A stretch of DNA of 33,733 nucleotides. Origin: a virus. The translations under genes were made by a program, and so were the position numbers. This document shows, one piece after another, positions 30,818-33,733 of the stretch. The stretch is taken from the IMG/VR virus record IMGVR_UViG_3300009788_000222, positions 1-33,733 of that record; one strand, given 5' to 3'. The first letter of the stretch is position 1, and the number at the start of each line of letters is the position of its first letter. The notes under the pieces are model-generated. The model was not told the DNA's origin and made no database searches. It saw only the letters and a list, made by a program, of their open reading frames with translations.

Positions 30818-31017
30818 CAATCGACATGCTTTCTGAAGATGGCGATAATCGTCTCGTACAATAGACCATCAGAGTCTGTCGATACAAACTGCCAACTATG
30901 TAAGACATAGTTCCGGTCTAAGTTTTCGTTGATGGCTTCTTGGAGCTGGTCACCAAGTGGCGGTTGGCTTGATTCGCTCCTGGTAAACTCGACCACGATC
31001 CACGGGTTCTTGCTCAT
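30817..31017 (-). CDS. Small protein, unknown
   Basis: A 66-residue protein starting MSKNPWIVVEFTRSESSQPP at ATG 31017 behind AGAGGAA, though the open frame runs further up through a hairpin region. LGDQLQEAINENLDRNYVLH and an alternating strand pattern (YETIIAIFRK) suggest an alpha/beta ferredoxin-like fold. It is preceded by two RNA hairpins. No family recognised. Confidence 0.55.
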   Translation of the reverse strand: MSKNPWIVVEFTRSESSQPPLGDQLQEAINENLDRNYVLHSWQFVSTDSDGLLYETIIAIFRKHVD

Positions 31018-31042
31018 GAATTGTTCCTCTTGAAAAATGCCA

Positions 31043-31087
31043 GGGGGCGCACGGAGCTTGATGGGGTTGAGGAGATTGTGCGCCCCC
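31043..31087 (-). promoter_or_regulatory. Leader hairpin upstream of the 66-aa gene
   Basis: A perfect 10-bp inverted repeat (GGGGGCGCAC at 31043-31052, complement at 31078-31087) with a 25-base loop, followed on the minus strand by TGGCATTTTT, ending just before the ribosome-binding site. It could be an attenuator or a second terminator. The loop is long for a terminator. Confidence 0.5.
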
Positions 31088-31107
31088 CAGCGGAGGAGTG
31101 AGATGCT

Positions 31108-31159
31108 AAAAAACCCTGAGCCTGTCGACGGGTGGCAGCCTTGCCGCACAAGCCCAGGG
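31108..31159 (-). terminator. Rho-independent terminator in the small-gene region
   Basis: On the minus strand CCCTGGGCTTGT (31159-31148) pairs with ACAGGCTCAGGG (31125-31114) over 12 bp with two G-U pairs; an inner GGCA/TGCC helix occupies the loop, and six U follow. It separates genes at 31202 and above from those below. The 184-base gap 31018-31201 also holds a CGTCATGACG palindrome (31164-31173) and no gene. Confidence 0.75.
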
Positions 31160-31201
31160 GGATACGTCATGACGCCGGTTCCAAATGACACATGACGCAC
31201 C

Positions 31202-31453
31202 TTACTTTTCAACCGGTCTCCATCCACAGTTCTTCCAACACTTGCCGCTCCACGCCTGCGTCTTGATGTATTCGAGCCCACTCATGCTCCATCTCTCGAT
31301 GATCGCCTTGTTCACCTTCTCCCAGTTTACCTTGTCGCGCTCAGATGACTTCATCGCCAGATAGTACGTTCGCGCGATGTCCAGCCGCTTGAACGATCGA
31401 TTGGCAATCTCCCTGAGCAACACCCACTCACAGTTGGCCAGCTCGTAGGGCAA
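31202..31453 (-). CDS. Small basic protein with probable TTG start
   Basis: The reading frame extends upstream inside the next gene, but AAGGAG lies seven bases before a TTG at 31453, giving an 83-residue product (first residues MPYELANCEWVLLREIANRS). It is basic and helical, ending SGKCWKNCGWRPVEK with two Cys. No family recognised. Its stop is followed by the gap with the palindrome and terminator. Confidence 0.55.
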   Translation of the reverse strand: MPYELANCEWVLLREIANRSFKRLDIARTYYLAMKSSERDKVNWEKVNKAIIERWSMSGLEYIKTQAWSGKCWKNCGWRPVEK

Positions 31454-31457
31454 CGAA

Positions 31458-31706
31458 TCACTCCTTCTTCTCTCCAAACGGCCTCTCGATCTGAGGAAGT
31501 TGCGGCTGAAGACGTTCATGGAAAGTGAGCTGCCGCAGCCACAGGCGGCCAGTCAGTAGCACCCGGATCCTCTCCCAGAAAGTCAGCCTCCAGCATGAGA
31601 TCACCTCACCGTCAGAAGCAGGAGACCAGTACGCTGGCAAGTCAAGGTATTCAGGCTGATCCTTCGCGACCATCGTATTCTGCTCAGGGAACTGGATCGG
31701 GTTCAT
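31458..31706 (-). CDS. Small protein with LTFxERIRVLLTGRLWL motif, widespread-type
   Basis: An 82-residue protein, MNPIQFPEQNTMVAKDQPEY, with VISCWRLTFWERIRVLLTGR and LWLRQLTFHERLQPQLPQIE. Small proteins carrying this CWRLT-F/W-x-RI-RVL-x-TGR-LWL pattern occur in many phages and prophages. The family's role is unknown to me. Overlaps the acetyltransferase gene by 23 bases. Confidence 0.65.
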   Translation of the reverse strand: MNPIQFPEQNTMVAKDQPEYLDLPAYWSPASDGEVISCWRLTFWERIRVLLTGRLWLRQLTFHERLQPQLPQIERPFGEKKE

Positions 31707-32058
31707 GCGTCTTCGGCCTCCTTATCATCAAGCCTTTCTCAACCTCTATGAATCCGTACTTTTTGTAGAATCCAGTCAGCGCCTGCATGTCCATGGAACC
31801 GTACGGGTTGAGCGCGTTCACGACTGTGATCTCTCTCTCGTCCAAGATCTCAACCAGACGCTTCATCAAACGCGTCCCCTCGCCTTGACCCTCAATCTTT
31901 GCCTTGAGACGGGTGAACCAAAAAAGCTTACTCGTAGTCTCAAGAGGTAAGTCGCAGCGATCAACACTTGTAGGCCAAAGAAACTTAACTCTTCGATATC
32001 GATCAAGCTCGCAGCAGGATCCCAGTTCCGTCCACAGAGAGATGCGATCATCCGTCAC
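31684..32058 (-). CDS. GNAT-family acetyltransferase, second copy
   Basis: A 124-residue GNAT starting at GTG 32058 (MTDDRISLWTELGSC); an ATG at 32118 gives 20 more residues but overlaps the Cys-rich gene more. FTRLKAKIEGQGEGTRLMKR is motif A (G-Q-G-E-G-T), and TGFYKKYGFIEVEKGLMIRR is the typical C-terminal Y-x-K-x-G-F. Acceptor unknown. It lies far from the glycan block, so it may modify protein or a small molecule. Confidence 0.75.
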   Translation of the reverse strand: MTDDRISLWTELGSCCELDRYRRVKFLWPTSVDRCDLPLETTSKLFWFTRLKAKIEGQGEGTRLMKRLVEILDEREITVVNALNPYGSMDMQALTGFYKKYGFIEVEKGLMIRRPKTHEPDPVP

Positions 32059-32224
32059 CGTCTCGTGTATCGTCTTTGTCTTCACAGCAGTCCAAGTCGT
32101 CGAGAACCGTGTCATCAATGAACCTCACAAACATGTCCGCACAGTCCTTACAGACAGCCGCTGGACCGTGCTTCCACCGTACGAAGCACATCCCGCACAT
32201 CTCGCAGTCCGCCAGGGTACTCAC
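32048..32224 (-). CDS. Small Cys-rich zinc-finger-like protein (58 aa)
   Basis: Hand-translated from GTG 32224: M-S-T-L-A-D-CEMCGMCFVRW then AAVCKDCADMF, with the C-x2-C-x2-C and C-x2-C spacing of a small zinc finger. It ends in an acidic tail (DDTRDGDG). It overlaps the gene upstream by GTGA and the acetyltransferase downstream. Function unknown. Confidence 0.6.
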   Translation of the reverse strand: MSTLADCEMCGMCFVRWKHGPAAVCKDCADMFVRFIDDTVLDDLDCCEDKDDTRDGDG

Positions 32225-32394
32225 AAGTGGATGACCTCCTCCGTCTGAAGATAGTCAAGGAAGGACTGCAACACCTTCGGCTCAAGCACGATCGTGTTCG
32301 TCGCTCGAACTCCGTTCTCCGTCGTCAGAATGATCTCCCCGTGCTTCGTGACGTCAACATACACCGCGTCACCCAGATAAAGCTTCTCCGCCAT
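32221..32394 (-). CDS. Small phage protein with LGDAVYV / TNTIVLEP motifs (57 aa)
   Basis: Hand-translated: MAEKLYLGDAVYVDVTKHGE, then IILTTENGVRATNTIVLEPK, ending VLQSFLDYLQTEEVIHL. Short phage proteins with an N-terminal LGD-x-VY, a TTENG and a TNTIxLEP motif are widespread; function unknown. SD: GGAGG six bases before the ATG. The end overlaps the next start (GTGA). Confidence 0.75.
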   Translation of the reverse strand: MAEKLYLGDAVYVDVTKHGEIILTTENGVRATNTIVLEPKVLQSFLDYLQTEEVIHL

Positions 32395-32671
32395 CTGATT
32401 CCTCCTTCGCCTGTTTCATGACCGCCAGACGCTGCTCCTCCATGTACGCCTCGTAGTCCTCTTTTTCCAGCATGTCTGCATACTCCAGACAGAACTGCGC
32501 GAACGAATCTCCCTGGTAATTTTCATTCCAGTACTTGTTGCGCCACAGAACAAATCGAATGTGCTGGTCGTAGCCGCAATTGTCCGTAGGCCAGGAAAAA
32601 AGAGGACGAGTACCCAATGCGACCACCCGACGAATCTCAGCTGCGGTCTCCTTGTTCGTCATGTCCTTCAT
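32369..32671 (-). CDS. Small protein, unknown
   Basis: A 100-residue protein, MKDMTNKETAAEIRRVVALG, with TRPLFSWPTDNCGYDQHIRF, an aromatic-rich centre and an acidic C-terminus. GAAGGA five bases before ATG 32671 favours this start over ATG 32662. A 13-bp sequence is repeated in tandem just upstream (32668-32693). Nothing known. Confidence 0.6.
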   Translation of the reverse strand: MKDMTNKETAAEIRRVVALGTRPLFSWPTDNCGYDQHIRFVLWRNKYWNENYQGDSFAQFCLEYADMLEKEDYEAYMEEQRLAVMKQAKEESDGGEALSG

Positions 32672-32680
32672 GGCGGTCCT

Positions 32681-32887
32681 TCATGGCGGTCCATCAATGA
32701 ACTGCTCGTCAACCCAGCCGCGTGCCTTGAGACACCGCTGACAGATCGGCGACCTACAGCAGCCGTCACCGCTAACACGACCTGACCCACCATAGTCCAC
32801 ATTGACGTGGAGCGGCCGTCGCGTCTTCTTCTTGCAGTACTCGCACCTCACACCCTTGAGACCCTTCCTCCTGCCACTCGCTCTCAT
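32681..32887 (-). CDS. Zinc-finger-like Cys-rich protein
   Basis: A 68-residue protein starting MRASGRRKGLKGVRCEYCKK, with CEYC, then GCCRSPICQRC: a four-Cys site plus extra Cys, preceded by a basic N-terminus that may bind nucleic acid. It ends ...EQFIDGPP. ATGA overlap with the upstream gene. Confidence 0.65.
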   Translation of the reverse strand: MRASGRRKGLKGVRCEYCKKKTRRPLHVNVDYGGSGRVSGDGCCRSPICQRCLKARGWVDEQFIDGPP

Positions 32888-33087
32888 TTGCGACTCGTCC
32901 GGATACGCAAGAGGTCGCGCTGACGATTTTCCAGTTGCTCCTGAATGTCAGCCACATCAACGACTTTACAACCTTCGCCTCCAGACTCAAACCTGCACTC
33001 AAGAACTCCCTTGAGCGCGTCGATCGCCCCCAGAAGATGCAACTCCTCCATCGCTTCGGCTAAGGCTCCTGTCATTTTGTCGCTCAT
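32884..33087 (-). CDS. Small helical protein, unknown
   Basis: Start at ATG 33087 behind GAGGT; the 67-residue product begins MSDKMTGALAEAMEELHLLG. Helical throughout, with AIDALKGVLECRFESGGEG and DIQEQLENRQRDLLRIR. No family recognised. Confidence 0.55.
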   Translation of the reverse strand: MSDKMTGALAEAMEELHLLGAIDALKGVLECRFESGGEGCKVVDVADIQEQLENRQRDLLRIRTSRK

Positions 33088-33094
33088 CTCAACC

Positions 33095-33355
33095 TCACTT
33101 GATCTCCTCAACACTCACCGTTCCGGTGACGCGGACGAACGCCCTTGTCTCCTTGTCCTTGAACGCGAAGATCTCCTCGCGAGGAGCGTTCTTCACCTTG
33201 CCGGTCGATGTCCACGTCCGCACAGCCTTTCCGCCCGAGTACAACGTCACCTTCATGCTGCTTCCGATACTCGTAGTACTTGCACACGAAGCGTCACTAC
33301 ACGCCACGAGCGCAAGCAGAGAGAACGCCACTCCAGCCTTCAGCCCGTTACTCAT
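33095..33355 (-). CDS. Lipoprotein with STGKV / VRVTGTV motifs
   Basis: The start at ATG 33355 has GAAGG six bases upstream. The 86-residue protein has a lipobox (SLLALVAC, Cys19), then MKVTLYSGGKAVRTWTSTGK and DKETRAFVRVTGTVSVEEIK. A lipoprotein signal followed by a T-W-x-S-T-G-K-V and ending in G-T-V is a small family often found in phage genomes; its role is unknown, possibly superinfection exclusion or surface effects. Confidence 0.72.
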   Translation of the reverse strand: MSNGLKAGVAFSLLALVACSDASCASTTSIGSSMKVTLYSGGKAVRTWTSTGKVKNAPREEIFAFKDKETRAFVRVTGTVSVEEIK

Positions 33356-33584
33356 CATCGTCCTTCTCTCTGCGTTCCAACAACTCCTTGAGACAGTCTC
33401 GGATCGTCGGAGCAAGGACAACCAGACTGGGAGAAAACTCAAGAGCATGAACCATGACCTCATTCATGAGGTTGATCGCGTCCTGGATGTCATTCACGCT
33501 GCGCGGCTTGTTCTCATCGAGTGCCATCCGCATGAGCCGCTCAGCTTTCTTCTTCACTTCAGGGTTGATGTTCTCTTTTGTCAT
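33348..33584 (-). CDS. Small helical protein, unknown
   Basis: A 78-residue protein, MTKENINPEVKKKAERLMRM, with NDIQDAINLMNEVMVHALEF and an acidic, charged tail (LLERREKDDDE). Helical, no Cys. It overlaps the lipoprotein by 8 bases and the upstream gene by ATGA. Confidence 0.6.
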   Translation of the reverse strand: MTKENINPEVKKKAERLMRMALDENKPRSVNDIQDAINLMNEVMVHALEFSPSLVVLAPTIRDCLKELLERREKDDDE

Positions 33585-33733
33585 TTCAGTAGTTGCTTCC
33601 CGTAGCCAGTCAGCTCTCCATCGGACCAGACGAGTATCGGGTCACGCACACCCGGCGAATCAAGGAAGCGCTCTTCCGAACCAACGTCTTCACAGACCTT
33701 GTAGGACAGCTGGTTGCTCATCCGGCTCATGTA
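33581..33733 (-). CDS. Partial gene or small protein at the right edge
   Basis: The frame is open from the window edge: Y-M-S-R-MSNQLSYKVCEDVGSEER, then FLDSPGVRDPILVWSDGELT and GYGKQLLK, ending in a TGA with ATGA overlap to the next gene. It may start at ATG 33730 or 33721, or run in from outside. No family recognised. Confidence 0.45.
   Translation of the reverse strand, partial: YMSRMSNQLSYKVCEDVGSEERFLDSPGVRDPILVWSDGELTGYGKQLLK

Noticed and set aside
1-33733. tRNA, CRISPR array, integrase, transposase
   Set aside because: Looked for and not seen.

Overview
The window looks like part of a tailed double-stranded DNA phage genome, probably assembled from an environmental sample. All supported genes lie on the minus strand and are tightly packed, with ATGA, TGATG and TAATG overlaps, so transcription runs from right to left. 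Evidence for a phage is a syntenic packaging and head block: small terminase, large terminase with Walker A/B and nuclease motifs, portal, scaffold and a P22-like coat protein. Two lipobox signal peptides and a GDP-mannose pathway fit a Gram-negative host. The host cannot be named from the sequence. I saw no tRNA, integrase, CRISPR array or insertion sequence.

Layout, in transcription order. 33.7-29.3 kb: about a dozen very small genes (Cys-rich zinc-binding-like proteins, a lipoprotein, an acetyltransferase, a HAD phosphatase, unknowns), with one leader or terminator region at 31.0-31.2 kb. 29.3-23.5 kb: terS, terL, two coiled-coil mini-genes, portal, scaffold and coat, closed by a strong intrinsic terminator at 23463-23500. 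23.5-4.25 kb: an unusual block of about 19 kb holding almost nothing but glycan genes. It has at least seven recognisable glycosyltransferase-type proteins, five paralogous GTGPSL-motif proteins, six methyltransferase genes with seven domains, GDP-mannose 4,6-dehydratase, a DegT-type aminotransferase, a GNAT acetyltransferase, an asparagine-synthetase-like amidotransferase and a 2OG-Fe(II) oxygenase. 4.2-3.7 kb: a lipoprotein and a holin-like membrane protein. 3.7-1 kb: one more glycosyltransferase, resembling polypeptide GalNAc-transferases; a small phage protein; and a structural-type protein with three related modules followed by about 300 residues that are almost purely Ser/Thr. That protein runs off the left edge.

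How it may fit together (inference). The dehydratase, aminotransferase and acetyltransferase could make a GDP-perosamine-type 4-amino sugar, optionally N-acetylated. The methyltransferases, oxygenase and amidotransferase could decorate it, and the glycosyltransferases could assemble it. Because the block sits inside the late structural region and ends beside a mucin-like Ser/Thr tract and a GT27-like enzyme, the most interesting reading is a phage-encoded pathway that O-glycosylates its own virion surface or fibre. Remodelling of host surface glycan, or modification of DNA, are alternatives the sequence cannot exclude.
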